Positions 43,110-52,310 of a DNA stretch of 64,000 nucleotides are shown piece by piece; position 1 is the first letter of the stretch, and the number at the start of each line of letters is the position of its first letter. A model generated the notes under the pieces. It ran no database searches, had not been told where the DNA came from, and saw nothing but the letters and a program-made list of their open reading frames with translations. Source of the DNA: AP-15 sp036404275 (lineage in GTDB: Bacteria; Pseudomonadota; Alphaproteobacteria; ATCC43930; CGMCC-115725); NCBI GenBank assembly GCA_036404275.1, contig DASXAM010000132.1:1-64000 (forward strand), given 5' to 3'. The position numbers were made by a program, and so were the translations under genes.

Positions 43110-44315
43110 TCACGCGGCGCGGCGGAGGGTCAAGCGGTCCCAGATGTCGGCGAGTGCGGTGACGAGCGCCTCGATATCGGCGTCGCTGTGCAGCGGGGTC
43201 GGGGTCAGGCGCAGCCTTTCGCGGCCTTTGGGCACGGTCGGATAGTTGATCGGCTGGACATAAATGTGGTGGCGGTTGAGCAGCTCGTCGCAGGCGGTCT
43301 TGCACATCCCCGCATCCCCGACCATGACCGGGACAATGTGGCTCTCGGACGGCATCACCGGCAGCCCGGCCGCGGCGAGACAGCGTTTGACGGTTGCCGC
43401 ACGTTCCTGGTGGCGCTGGCGCTCGACCTGGCTCTGCTTCAGGTGGCGGATGCTGGCGATGGCGCCGGCGGCGAGCGTTGGCGGCAGCGAGCTCGTAAAG
43501 ATAAAACCGGGCGCATGGCTGCGGACAAAATCGACGAGTGCCGCCGAGGCCGCGATATAGCCGCCCATGACGCCGAACGCTTTGGCCAAGGTGCCCTGGA
43601 TCACGCTCGGCCGGTCGAGTACTCCGTCGCGTTCGGCAATGCCGCCGCCGCGCGCGCCGTAAAGCCCGACCGCATGGACTTCGTCGAGATAGGTCATTGC
43701 CCCGAACCGGTCGGCGACGTCGCACAAGGCTTTGATCGGGGCGATGTCGCCATCCATCGAATAGACCGACTCGAAGCACACGAGCTTTGGCCGGACGGGT
43801 TCGATGCCGGCAAGCAGGCGGGCGAGGTCGTCGGGGTCGTTGTGGCGGAAGATGTGCTTTTCGGCGCGGCTGTTGCGAATGCCGGCGATCATCGAGGCGT
43901 GGTTCAGCGCGTCCGACAACACGACCGTGCCCGGCATCTCGCGCGCCAGGGTCGAAAGCACGGTCTCGTTGGCGACATAGCCCGAGGTGAAGACGAGGGC
44001 GGCCTCGCGCTGGTGCAAATCGGCGAGCTCGCGCTCAAGCTCGAGGTGCAGGTGGCTGTTGCCGGAAATGTTGCGCGTGCCGCCGGCGCCCGCTCCGGTC
44101 GCATGCAGCGCCTCTTCCATCGCCTGCAGCACCGCCGGACATTCGCCCATGCCGAGATAATCGTTCGAGCACCACACCGTGACTTCGGCGCCGATGCGGT
44201 GGTCATAAGCGCGCGGAAAGCGGCCGCAGCGCCGTTCGAGATCGGCGAAGACGCGGTAGCGCCCTTCGCTGCGCAACGCATCGAGGCGCTCCTTGAAGAA
44301 GCCGTCGTAATCCAT
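43110..44315 (-). CDS. hemA: 5-aminolevulinate synthase
   Basis: PLP enzyme that condenses glycine with succinyl-CoA, the first step of the Shemin haem/chlorophyll pathway found in Alphaproteobacteria. The 401-residue product begins MDYDGFFKERLDALRSEGRYRVF and shows WCSNDYLGMGE, GTRNISGNSHLHLELE, YLDEVHAVGLYG and the PLP-lysine segment GTLAKAFGVMGGYI. ATG 44315 follows GGGAGGAAG directly; the frame runs 18 codons further upstream without conservation. The broken coiled-coil gene is just downstream. Confidence 0.96.
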   Translation of the reverse strand: MDYDGFFKERLDALRSEGRYRVFADLERRCGRFPRAYDHRIGAEVTVWCSNDYLGMGECPAVLQAMEEALHATGAGAGGTRNISGNSHLHLELERELADLHQREAALVFTSGYVANETVLSTLAREMPGTVVLSDALNHASMIAGIRNSRAEKHIFRHNDPDDLARLLAGIEPVRPKLVCFESVYSMDGDIAPIKALCDVADRFGAMTYLDEVHAVGLYGARGGGIAERDGVLDRPSVIQGTLAKAFGVMGGYIAASAALVDFVRSHAPGFIFTSSLPPTLAAGAIASIRHLKQSQVERQRHQERAATVKRCLAAAGLPVMPSESHIVPVMVGDAGMCKTACDELLNRHHIYVQPINYPTVPKGRERLRLTPTPLHSDADIEALVTALADIWDRLTLRRAA

Positions 44316-44394
44316 CTTCCTCCCGTCCCCGCAATCGCCGCGCACCATAGCACAATCGTTTGCCCCCATAGCGGACGCCGTGTCGCAGCGCCCG

Positions 44395-45837
44395 TCACTC
44401 GGCCTGCGGCCCGAAGGTCAGGCTCAGCAGGTATTGGATGAGGTCACTTTTCTCGCCCTTGGTCAGGCCGAGCTTCATGCATGTGTCGTAATGGTCGACG
44501 ACGGCGGCCAAAGTCTTGAACCGGCTGTCATGGTAAAAGCCGCCTTTCACATGGGTGAAGAGCTCGCCGATCGGCGCGGTGCGGTAGCGGTGGTCCGGGG
44601 CGCGGTCGGCTTGAAAGCTGTCGATGCAGATCTCGGCGGGGGTGTGCAGGTTCCAGCCCGGATCGGTCCACAGCGGCTCGACATGGCAGCTGTTGCATTT
44701 GGCCTTGCCGCTGAAGAGCTTGTCGCCGCGGGCGGCGGCCGCCGCGTTGAAGCTGCCCTTGGGCGGCGCCGGCGCCGGGATCGCCAGCTGGTAGAACTGG
44801 AGGGCGGCAAGTTTCTTGGTGACCAAATCCTTGTCGGGCGGGATGTGCGGCAGGTCGCCAAAGCCGTTTTTGGCGGCGATCGGGAATTGCGTCGCATCGT
44901 CGAGCCGCGGATCCCAAAACCGGCCGACCCCGTGCATTTCGAGGGTGGCGACAAACGCGTTCCAATACGGCACCGAACCCCAGCCGGTCCAGGTGTGCAG
45001 ATTGACGCCGCCCAATCCAAAAGCCGGCGGGATCAGGCTGGCGCCCGACACGTTGCGGCCGGTCACGACATGGTCGGTGACCTGCTTCGGGTTGAACGCC
45101 TTGCCGTCGAGAAACAATTCGGCGTCGAACTTCCCCGGTCCCCAGCTCGCCAACACCTTCTTCACCGTCGCCTGGCTGACGCCAAGCAGGCTGGCGACCG
45201 GGCCGAGATCGGCGGCGAGCGACACGATCGCGCCGACATTGAGGTCGCGGTTCGGCCAGCCGTCGAGACGGTGGCCGATGCAGCCGGTGCCGGGGTTGGG
45301 CTTGACCACACCGGCGCAAAGCGCCGGCTGCGAAGCATCGACCGTCGAATGGCAGGCGGCGCATTGCAATCCGACCGATGTCAGCTTTCCGGCGGAGTTG
45401 AAAAACCCTTTGACGCCGACGACCGCATTCAATTTGAGAAGGGCGAGCGTCACCGCCGGGTCGTCGAGATCGAGCTTGCCGCTCGACAATTGCGCGACAA
45501 GCGCCGCCGGCAATGCATCCACATCGACCTTGAGACCCGCTGCAAGCGCCGCCTTGGGGCTCAAGCCCGGTCCGACGCCGCCATGCGCCGCGCCTTCGAT
45601 CGCCTTGTGCAATTGCAGCGCTCCACCCCAGAACGCCTGATCGCCAAAGGTATCGAAGCGAAAAATCTGTCGTCCCTGTCGGATCAGGTCTTCGGCGTTT
45701 TCGACAACGGGATCGGACCGCCCCGCGGTGGCTGCAACCGCGGTTTCAGCGTTTTGGCTATAAGCCCGATACCCGCCGCACCCGACCGCCAGTGCCGCGA
45801 CCAGCACGCCGACCCGTAATACTCCGCGGCCTCCCAT
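44395..45837 (-). CDS. Di-heme cytochrome c (cytochrome c peroxidase-like), exported
   Basis: A 480-residue exported protein with two covalent haem sites, CAACH (middle) and CNSCH (C-terminal third), spaced as in di-heme peroxidase-like cytochromes. The N-terminus has one hydrophobic segment with a possible lipobox (LAVGC), so it may be a signal anchor or lipid anchor. The insert between haem domains is long, and the typical MauG/CcpA signature residues were not confidently placed, so peroxidase activity is only a suggestion. ATG 45837 has GGGGAGGAG six nt upstream. It is divergent from the beta-helix gene at 45982. Confidence 0.78.
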   Translation of the reverse strand: MGGRGVLRVGVLVAALAVGCGGYRAYSQNAETAVAATAGRSDPVVENAEDLIRQGRQIFRFDTFGDQAFWGGALQLHKAIEGAAHGGVGPGLSPKAALAAGLKVDVDALPAALVAQLSSGKLDLDDPAVTLALLKLNAVVGVKGFFNSAGKLTSVGLQCAACHSTVDASQPALCAGVVKPNPGTGCIGHRLDGWPNRDLNVGAIVSLAADLGPVASLLGVSQATVKKVLASWGPGKFDAELFLDGKAFNPKQVTDHVVTGRNVSGASLIPPAFGLGGVNLHTWTGWGSVPYWNAFVATLEMHGVGRFWDPRLDDATQFPIAAKNGFGDLPHIPPDKDLVTKKLAALQFYQLAIPAPAPPKGSFNAAAAARGDKLFSGKAKCNSCHVEPLWTDPGWNLHTPAEICIDSFQADRAPDHRYRTAPIGELFTHVKGGFYHDSRFKTLAAVVDHYDTCMKLGLTKGEKSDLIQYLLSLTFGPQAE

Positions 45838-45981
45838 GGGCTCCTCCCCGACAGCGTTTTGCGCATGGCTGCGCTTGGGAGGCAGATGCGGCAGCAGGCA
45901 CGATGTTCCCGCTTTCACGAAAAGTTTACCGTCGCCACCAGCGGGTCGGACGATCCTGCGACGATCGAAATAGAGGACGGC

Positions 45982-46734
45982 ATGCAAGGACGAGGGGCAA
46001 CCGTCGCGACGATGGTCGTTTTATCAGTGATGATTCTTGCCCCTCCGGCGGGCGCCCGAAACCTGGTGCAGCAAGGACGGATCGCGGTCAGCCGATGTCA
46101 GACGATCAATCAGCCGGGCTCGTATCGTTTGGCCAACAATCTCCGGGCCACCGGCAATTGCTTCGTCATTTCAGCCGAAGGGGTCACGATCGATCTCGGC
46201 GGTTTTTCGATAACCGGCAACGGGACGGGGACTGCGATCATCGGCAAACCGACAAAAGCCGGAACCATCCCGCCGGCACGGACCGTTGTGCGCAACGGCG
46301 ACATCTCGAATTTCGCGCTGGCGACCAATGTGAGCGGCACGGTCGAGAGCCTGCGCGTCACCGACAACGCCAAGGGAATATTGGTCGGCGTCGGCATCGT
46401 GCGAAACAATATTGTCCAGTCCAACAATGCTGCCGGGATACAAATCGCCGATGGCATCGTGACCGGCAATTTGCTGGTCGCCAACGGCACCGGCATTGTC
46501 GTCGAAGAGGCAGGGGTCATCACCGGCAATCAGGCAGCCGGCAACAAGGCCGGCATCGATGTCAGAGGCACTGGCAGCACACTGATCGGCAACGTCGCCG
46601 ACGGCAACGGCGAGATCGGCATCCGCGTCGCCTGCCCGTCGAACCTCACCAACAACACGGCAATCGGCAACCCCCGCAACCTCGTGCTGATCGGCAAAAC
46701 CTGCCGCAACGACGGCAATGTATTCGGTCCTTGA
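45982..46734 (+). CDS. Exported right-handed parallel beta-helix protein
   Basis: A 250-residue product with a signal peptide (hydrophobic stretch to about AGA-RN, residue 27). From about residue 70 it consists of short repeating strands of the form GVTIDLGGF-SITGNGTG, GIVTGNLLVANGTGIVVEEAG, GNVADGNGEIGIRV, which is the stack of a parallel beta-helix (NosD/pectate-lyase-like). No catalytic Asp cluster is obvious; the family includes surface and carbohydrate-binding proteins. ATG 45982 follows GAGGACGG. An earlier in-frame ATG adds 41 residues before the signal peptide and is unlikely. Confidence 0.7.
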   Translation: MQGRGATVATMVVLSVMILAPPAGARNLVQQGRIAVSRCQTINQPGSYRLANNLRATGNCFVISAEGVTIDLGGFSITGNGTGTAIIGKPTKAGTIPPARTVVRNGDISNFALATNVSGTVESLRVTDNAKGILVGVGIVRNNIVQSNNAAGIQIADGIVTGNLLVANGTGIVVEEAGVITGNQAAGNKAGIDVRGTGSTLIGNVADGNGEIGIRVACPSNLTNNTAIGNPRNLVLIGKTCRNDGNVFGP

Positions 46735-46769
46735 GTATTCGACGGGAGGGAGATGCCCGACGAAAGCAA

Positions 46770-47069
46770 CTATTTCTTCGGCGTGCAGACAAAGGTGGCG
46801 CGGGCCGGCAGCAGGAGCGGGCAGTTGAGGAGGAGCCAGTCGGTGTCGATGCGGGCAGCGAGCGTGTGCGCCGGGCATTCTTCCTGCGCGGTCTGCTGCA
46901 CGCTGACATTGCTGCTAACGAGGGTGTCGTAGCAGACGGCGACGCGCGGCCCGGCATCCTTGACGCCTGCCTCAGGCTGGCGCGGATAGGTCGCGTAGGG
47001 ATCGAGCGCCGAGCAGCCGGCGAGCGCCGCCACGGCGAGCAGGACGCCGAGGAGCCTCAAGCCGCTCAT
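46770..47069 (-). CDS. Lipoprotein of unknown function
   Basis: A 99-residue product with a clear lipoprotein signal, MSGLRLLGVLLAVAALAGC, cleaved before Cys19. The mature part contains four further cysteines (AVCYDTL, EECPAHT, LNCPLL, FVCTPKK) that could pair. ATG 47069 overlaps the stop of the amidase gene by 4 nt, so the two are co-translated. No known family is recognised. Confidence 0.7.
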   Translation of the reverse strand: MSGLRLLGVLLAVAALAGCSALDPYATYPRQPEAGVKDAGPRVAVCYDTLVSSNVSVQQTAQEECPAHTLAARIDTDWLLLNCPLLLPARATFVCTPKK

Positions 47070-48355
47070 GCGGTGTCAGTGAGGAAGCGTTCGAGAAAGA
47101 GGGCGCAGGCCAAGAGCCGCGCGTCGTCGCCGACCCGGCCGACAAGCTGCGCCCCGGCCGGCAACCCGCTGTCGCCCCAATATGCCGGCACCGTCGCGCA
47201 AGGGGTGCCGAGCAAGGTCCACATCCGGTTGAAAACGGGGTTGCCGGTGTAGCCGAGCCCGGCCGGCGCCTCGCCCGGTGCGGCCGGTGTCAGGACCGCA
47301 TCGCACCCGCCGAAAAAGGTCCCGAGCCCGGCGCGCGCGGTTTCGGCCGCGGCGCGGGCGGCGTCGTATTCGTCGGCGCCCACCGCCATGCCGGCATCGA
47401 GCATCTGGGCGAGCCGCGGCGACAATTGCGCGCTGTGGCGGATGCGCTCATGCGCCAAGGCCCGCGCCATCTCGAACCCCATGATCTTGTCCTGCGCCTC
47501 GCTCAAGGGCTCGTGCTCCGGGGCGATCGCCAATTCCTCGACCATGGCGCCGGCCCGCTCGAGTGCCGCCCGGGCGCGATCGAGCGCCGCCGCGGCAACC
47601 GGCTCGGCCTCGGCCCAGACCGGCGTGCGGTAAAGCCCGATCTGCGGCGGCCGTTCCGGCGGCATCAAATGGCGCAAGGCCGGCCGCTCGGTCAGCACGC
47701 CGGCAAAAAAGGCGGCGTCGGCGACATTGCGCGCCATGACGCCGACGGTGTCGAGGCTGTCGGCGAGCGGCTTGACGCCGGCGCGGGCGATCATGCCGAG
47801 GCTCGGCTTGTAGCCGACGACGCCGCAAAACGAGGCCGGGCGGATCACCGAGCCGGCGGTTTGGGTGCCAAAGGCGAGCGGCGCCATGCCGTCGGCGACC
47901 GCCGCTGCCGAGCCGCTCGATGAGCCGCCCGGCGTGTGCGCCGGATTGTGCGGGTTCGCAGTCTTGCCAGGCGTGAAAGCCGCAAACTCGGTGGTGACGG
48001 TCTTGCCGAGGACAACGGCACCCGCGGCGCGGGCGAGCGCCACGCAGGAAGCATCGGCGGCCGGCCGATGGCGCTCGTAGATCGGCGAGCCGTAGCCGGT
48101 CGGCATGTCATGGGTGTCGATCAAATCCTTGACCGCGATTGGCACGCCGTGCAGCGGTCCGCGCGGCGGCTCGGCGTCGCGCGCCCGCGCCTCGGCAAGG
48201 GCCTGCTCGCGATCGAGGTAATGCCACGCCCCAACCACGCTTTCGCGCGCCTCGATCCGGTCGAGATAGGCGCGGACCAGCGCCTCCGCGCCGAGCCTTC
48301 CCTCGGCGATCTCGCGGGCGGCGTCCCGGGCGGTCAGCGAGCGCGGATCGGTCAC
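47066..48355 (-). CDS. Amidase (amidase-signature family)
   Basis: A 429-residue amide hydrolase. The Ser-cisSer-Lys triad is visible: Lys76 in PIAVKDLIDT, the cis-Ser in GGSSSGSAA (145-149) and nucleophile Ser169 in GTQTAGSVIRP. Length and end (LPAGAQLVG) fit general amidases rather than GatA. GTG 48355 is chosen because GGAGG lies nine nt upstream and the family N-terminus starts there; the frame runs 34 codons upstream into the toxin region. The substrate is unknown. A lipoprotein gene follows with a 4-nt overlap. Confidence 0.9.
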   Translation of the reverse strand: MTDPRSLTARDAAREIAEGRLGAEALVRAYLDRIEARESVVGAWHYLDREQALAEARARDAEPPRGPLHGVPIAVKDLIDTHDMPTGYGSPIYERHRPAADASCVALARAAGAVVLGKTVTTEFAAFTPGKTANPHNPAHTPGGSSSGSAAAVADGMAPLAFGTQTAGSVIRPASFCGVVGYKPSLGMIARAGVKPLADSLDTVGVMARNVADAAFFAGVLTERPALRHLMPPERPPQIGLYRTPVWAEAEPVAAAALDRARAALERAGAMVEELAIAPEHEPLSEAQDKIMGFEMARALAHERIRHSAQLSPRLAQMLDAGMAVGADEYDAARAAAETARAGLGTFFGGCDAVLTPAAPGEAPAGLGYTGNPVFNRMWTLLGTPCATVPAYWGDSGLPAGAQLVGRVGDDARLLACALFLERFLTDTA

Positions 48356-48368
48356 GGCAATCTTCCTC

Positions 48369-48767
48369 CTATCGAAACGGATCGACGACGTGCAGTCGAT
48401 CGGCAAGCACCATCCCATCCTGGATGTCTTCAGACCACAGCGTGTCGCATTCGGCATCGAGGGCCGCGGCGGCGATCATCGCGTCGTACACCGACAGACG
48501 GTAGCGTTCGGCGAGATCAAGACCGTGCTCGTGCACCTCCACGCTCAGCGGTCGAACCGACAACAGGCGGCGAAGGATAGACAAAAATGCCCGAGCCTCG
48601 CTCCACGGCAGAGCCATCTTGCGGCGCGCGACATTGCTGAATTCGTTGAGCACTTGGACACTGATGACGCCACCTTCCGCAATCAGCTCTTCCACCCGCG
48701 CGGCCTTCGCCGGATCGCCCGAGGCTATGTAAAGGAGAACATTGGTGTCGAAAAACCTAGCGGGCAT
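48369..48767 (-). CDS. PIN-domain ribonuclease toxin (VapC-like)
   Basis: A 132-residue PIN nuclease. Acidic metal ligands are Asp7 (ARFFDTNVLLY), a Glu in VQVLNEFSNVA, Asp in LSVYDAMIAAAA and Asp in WSEDIQDG, so the active site looks complete. Such toxins cut tRNA or rRNA when their antitoxin decays. ATG 48767 overlaps the antitoxin gene by 11 nt. The amidase gene follows after 13 nt but is probably not part of the module. Confidence 0.87.
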   Translation of the reverse strand: MPARFFDTNVLLYIASGDPAKAARVEELIAEGGVISVQVLNEFSNVARRKMALPWSEARAFLSILRRLLSVRPLSVEVHEHGLDLAERYRLSVYDAMIAAAALDAECDTLWSEDIQDGMVLADRLHVVDPFR

Positions 48768-48987
48768 TTGCTTCTTCGCGGTCGAATTTGAAATCCACCG
48801 GGAGACGTCCACGAAAGCGGTGAAGTCGCCGCAACAACTCGTCTCGTCCGGGCTTGCGGGATATTGCAAATTCGCGGGCATCGTCGACACGGATTTCGAT
48901 CTCGTCGCCGGCTTTCAGCTCCAACACCTCGACCACCGCAGCCGGCAAACGGATTGCCAGGCTGTTGCCCCATTTTGCGACTTGCAT
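48757..48987 (-). CDS. AbrB/MazE-type antitoxin (VapB-like)
   Basis: A 76-residue DNA-binding antitoxin. The swapped-hairpin AbrB motif is MQVAKWGNSLAIRLPAAVVEVLELKAGDEI; the C-terminal region (LHRFRGRLPVDFKFDREEANAR) would wrap and block the toxin. GGAGGAAGC directly precedes ATG 48987. It overlaps the PIN toxin by 11 nt in the usual antitoxin-first order, and the pair normally represses its own promoter. Confidence 0.87.
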   Translation of the reverse strand: MQVAKWGNSLAIRLPAAVVEVLELKAGDEIEIRVDDAREFAISRKPGRDELLRRLHRFRGRLPVDFKFDREEANAR

Positions 48988-49255
48988 GCTTCCTCCGCGG
49001 ATATACGCTGGTCGCAATATATATCCGCTCGAGCTCGTTGCACCAAACGATAGCGGCTTTCAAAGCGCGGTATCGACCAGCAGAAGGGAGCTGCGCCCAG
49101 CGCGTGCCGGGCGCGATGCCAATCCGGAGGTTCCGATCCGCGGCACCTCGCCGACTGTCGCCCGAGTGCGGCCGGCTGGCAAGCCGAGATCGCCGGCGCT
49201 GATGATGGAGCCGGTTGCCTATAACCTTGAGCCGCATCACCAATCGGAGACCAGC

Positions 49256-49453
49256 ATGACAGATCCCGACGATCGCCAAGGCGAGGAGCGGCCGCGCAAG
49301 GCGGCGCTGATCGGCCTCCTCGTGGTGGCGGTGCTGGTCGTCGCCGGCATTTGGCTCTTTCATGCGCTGCGCGAGGAGGGACGGCTCGAGGATTGCCTGA
49401 TGTCGGGGCGAAGCAATTGCGCGCCGATCGAGCTGCCGGCCAAGAGCGGATAG
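49256..49453 (+). CDS. Small single-pass membrane protein
   Basis: A 65-residue protein: a charged N-terminus, one transmembrane helix (ALIGLLVVAVLVVAGIWLF, about residues 17-35) and a short outer tail with two cysteines (EDCLMSGRSNCAPIEL). TCGGAGA precedes ATG 49256. It lies 11 nt upstream of the DUF1989-like gene and may be co-transcribed with it. No function is known to me. Confidence 0.65.
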   Translation: MTDPDDRQGEERPRKAALIGLLVVAVLVVAGIWLFHALREEGRLEDCLMSGRSNCAPIELPAKSG

Positions 49454-49464
49454 GGGAGGTGGCG

Positions 49465-50055
49465 ATGATCGAAATTCCGGCGCGGCGCGGCAAGGCGGCG
49501 CGTATAGGATATGGCCAGATTGTCAGGGTCATCAATACGACCGGCCAGCAGGTGGTCGATACCTGGGCCTTCAACACCGCCGATCTGGGCGAATTCATGT
49601 CGATGGCGCACAGCCGCGTCGCGATCGGCCATATCATTCCAGCGGTCGGCGATACCCTCGTCACCAACCGGCGCCGGCCAATCCTGACCCTTATCGAGGA
49701 CAATTCGGGCGGCATCCACGACACTTTGTTCGCCGCTTGCGATCGCTGGCGCTACGAGCTCCTCGGCTGTACCGAGCCGCACGACAATTGCACCGACAAC
49801 CTTGCCGCGGCACTCGCCGAGCTCGGGCTCGCCTCGGCGCAGACGCCGGCACCATTGAACCTCTTCATGAATATTCCGATCCTCGACGGCAATCGGGTCG
49901 AGGTGCGCCCGCCGGTCAGCACCCCGGGCAGCCATGTCGCGTTGCGCGCCGAAATGGATTGCGTCGTCGTATTTTCCGCCTGCCCGCAGGACATGGTCCC
50001 GGTCAACGGGCCGGCGATGCGGCCGACGCACGCGCATTTTGCAATTTTTGGCTGA
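49465..50055 (+). CDS. DUF1989 family protein (urea carboxylase-associated)
   Basis: A 196-residue cytoplasmic protein of the DUF1989 family, whose genes often accompany urea carboxylase/allophanate hydrolase loci, although none is seen here. Conserved parts are RRGKAARIGYGQIVRVIN, QQVVDTWAFN, MSMAHSRVAIG, HDTLFAACD and the CTEPHDNCTDNLAAAL cysteine/histidine region, probably a metal site; the end DMVPVNG is standard. GGGGAGG lies 5 nt upstream of ATG 49465. The enzymatic role is unknown. Confidence 0.82.
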   Translation: MIEIPARRGKAARIGYGQIVRVINTTGQQVVDTWAFNTADLGEFMSMAHSRVAIGHIIPAVGDTLVTNRRRPILTLIEDNSGGIHDTLFAACDRWRYELLGCTEPHDNCTDNLAAALAELGLASAQTPAPLNLFMNIPILDGNRVEVRPPVSTPGSHVALRAEMDCVVVFSACPQDMVPVNGPAMRPTHAHFAIFG

Positions 50056-50139
50056 GCGGCGCAAAAGCTAAATGCGCAATGCGACCGAAACCGTCTGCAT
50101 TCCGTTAGCCGGGAGGATGCGTATTTCGAGAGCCGGGTC

Positions 50140-52299
50140 ATGTCGCTGAAGATCAAGGTCGGGCCGCCGCTATTGACGATCAACCAGGGCGGCAGCCTCT
50201 TGGTCACCGATCTCGATGGCCAGATCCAATGGCCGAGCAAGGGCGGCTTTTTTGTCGGCGACACCCGGGTGATCAGCGCCTGGTCGCTCTGGGCGAATGG
50301 CGAGCCGTGGACCTTGTTGAACTCGGGCGCGATCACCTATTTCGCCGCTCAGGCGTTCATGACCAATCCCGGGATCGTTACCGAGACCGGCAATATCGCA
50401 GATCGCACGCTGATGCTGCAGCTCGGCCGCTCGATCGACGAGGGCGGGCTGCACGAAGACATCGACATCACCAATCACGGCACCGATGCGGTCAAGTTCA
50501 ATCTCGAAATCGCGATGCGCAGTGATTTTGCCGATCTTCTCGAAGTCAAAAGCGGCCATCTCGTGCGCCGCGGCCGCATTACCACGGAATGGTCGGAGCG
50601 CGAGGCTAAGCTCGTCACGCGCTACCGCAACCGCGACTTTTTGCGCGAGGTCGAAATCGTGCGCCGGCGCAACAAATCTCCGTGCCTCTACGCCAACGGG
50701 CGCATCAGCTTCGAGGTCGCGATCGAGCCGGGAGCGACCTGGCATAGCTGTCTCGAATATTCCGTGACCGCCGGAAAGCGACGCTACCGCGCCCCCGAGG
50801 CGTGCATTGCCCATGCGCCCGGCTCGCAGCTCGGCGAGCCGCTCGAAAAATGGCGTCAGACGGTGCTTAAGCTGCATTCGAGCAATGAGGATTTCGAAAA
50901 TCTTTTTTGCCAGGCGGTCGAGGACATGGCGGGCCTCCGCTTGCCGGTCGATGGCACCCACCACCTCGAATTCACGCCGGCCGCCGGCATTCCGTGGTTT
51001 GTCGCGCTGTTCGGCCGCGACAGCCTGATCGCGGCGCTGCAAAACGCGCATGTCTATCCCGATTTCGCCCGCGGGGCGCTTGATGTCCTGGCGCGCTACC
51101 AGGCGAGCGAATGGGACGACCGGCGCGATGCCGAGCCCGGCAAGATCATGCACGAGCTGCGCACCGGCGAGCTCGCCCATTTCAAGGAAATCCCGCACAC
51201 GCCCTATTACGGCACCGCCGATGCGACGCCGCTCTATTTGATCGTCTTGCACACGGCGTGGCGCTGCACCGGCGACCGGCGGCTCATCGAGCGCCATCTC
51301 GGCACGGCCGAGCGCTGTCTCGACTGGATCGACCGCTTTGGCGACCGCGACGGCGACGGCTTTCAGGAATACCGGACGCGCTCGCCCGACGGGTACGAGA
51401 ACCAGAGCTGGAAGGATGCCGGCGACGCCGTGCTCTACCCCGACGGCAGCCTGGTCAAAGGTCCAAAGGCGCTGTGCGAATTGCAGGGCTACGTTTATGA
51501 CGCATGGCGGCGCATGGCCGAAATCTACGACGCGCTGGGGCAAGGCGGACGCGCCCGCGAATTGCGCGCCAAAGCAAAGACGCTGTACGAGCGGTTCAAC
51601 GACGTGTTCTGGGACGAGGCGAGCGGTTTTTATGCCTATTGCCTCGACGGCGACAAAAGGCAGGTGCTGACCGTCGCCTCGAACCCCGGCCATTGCCTGT
51701 GGAGCCGGATCGTGCCGAAGGAGCGGGCGCGGCGGGTCGTCGAGCGCCTCCTGCAGCCCGACATGTGGAGCGGCTGGGGCGTGCGCACGCTGTCGCGCGA
51801 CCACCCGGCCTACAATCCGCTCTCCTACCAGAACGGGTCGGTCTGGCCGCACGACAACGGCATCATCGCGATCGGCTTCAAGCAATACGGCTTTGCCGAG
51901 GAGGCGGCCAAGGTGGCGCGTGCGGTGACCGAAGCCGGCAGCTATTTCGCGCTCTACCAGATGCCCGAGCTCTATGCCGGGCTCGAGCGCGAGGACTCCA
52001 ACTTCCCGGTGCAATACCCCGACGCGAATGTGCCGCAGGCCTGGGCTGCGGGGTCGGTTTTTTCGCTGCTCCAGGCGCTTTTGGGCTTCGATCCCGACGC
52101 CCCCAACGGCAAGCTCTACATCGACCCCACCCTGCCCGATTGGCTTCCCGACCTCGAATTGACCGATCTGCGCCTCGGCAAACATGTCTTCGACATGCGA
52201 TTCCGGCGTGACGGCGCCGAGACGCGATTTGAGGTGACCAGAGGCAATGCCGGGGTCATCGAAACGCGCGCTCTGGCGAGCGGCCTCACCGGCAAATAA
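50140..52299 (+). CDS. Amylo-alpha-1,6-glucosidase / glycogen-debranching-type glycosidase
   Basis: A 719-residue cytoplasmic protein. The N-terminal domain (about 10-240) is the GDE_N-type beta-sandwich with GGFFVGDTRVIS; the second (about 270-690) is a six-hairpin alpha/alpha barrel with AGIPWFVALFGRDSLIAAL, GYENQSWKDAGDAV (acidic active-site region), SYQNGSVWPHDNGIIA and YPDANVPQAWAAG. These mark the glycogen debranching/GH-like family that removes alpha-1,6 branches or trims alpha-glucans. It is followed after 11 nt by the thioesterase gene. No glycogen synthesis gene is nearby. Confidence 0.88.
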   Translation: MSLKIKVGPPLLTINQGGSLLVTDLDGQIQWPSKGGFFVGDTRVISAWSLWANGEPWTLLNSGAITYFAAQAFMTNPGIVTETGNIADRTLMLQLGRSIDEGGLHEDIDITNHGTDAVKFNLEIAMRSDFADLLEVKSGHLVRRGRITTEWSEREAKLVTRYRNRDFLREVEIVRRRNKSPCLYANGRISFEVAIEPGATWHSCLEYSVTAGKRRYRAPEACIAHAPGSQLGEPLEKWRQTVLKLHSSNEDFENLFCQAVEDMAGLRLPVDGTHHLEFTPAAGIPWFVALFGRDSLIAALQNAHVYPDFARGALDVLARYQASEWDDRRDAEPGKIMHELRTGELAHFKEIPHTPYYGTADATPLYLIVLHTAWRCTGDRRLIERHLGTAERCLDWIDRFGDRDGDGFQEYRTRSPDGYENQSWKDAGDAVLYPDGSLVKGPKALCELQGYVYDAWRRMAEIYDALGQGGRARELRAKAKTLYERFNDVFWDEASGFYAYCLDGDKRQVLTVASNPGHCLWSRIVPKERARRVVERLLQPDMWSGWGVRTLSRDHPAYNPLSYQNGSVWPHDNGIIAIGFKQYGFAEEAAKVARAVTEAGSYFALYQMPELYAGLEREDSNFPVQYPDANVPQAWAAGSVFSLLQALLGFDPDAPNGKLYIDPTLPDWLPDLELTDLRLGKHVFDMRFRRDGAETRFEVTRGNAGVIETRALASGLTGK

Positions 52300-52310
52300 G
52301 CTGCGCGTCC

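Noticed and set aside
45885..45925. Possible sigma-54 promoter before the beta-helix gene (AGGCACGATGTTCCC)
   Set aside because: The -12 element reads CC instead of GC, so the match is too weak to claim.
50170..52185. Long minus-strand open frame opposite the glycosidase
   Set aside because: It lies wholly within a gene with clear domain motifs; the composition is typical of an antisense reading of GC-rich codons.
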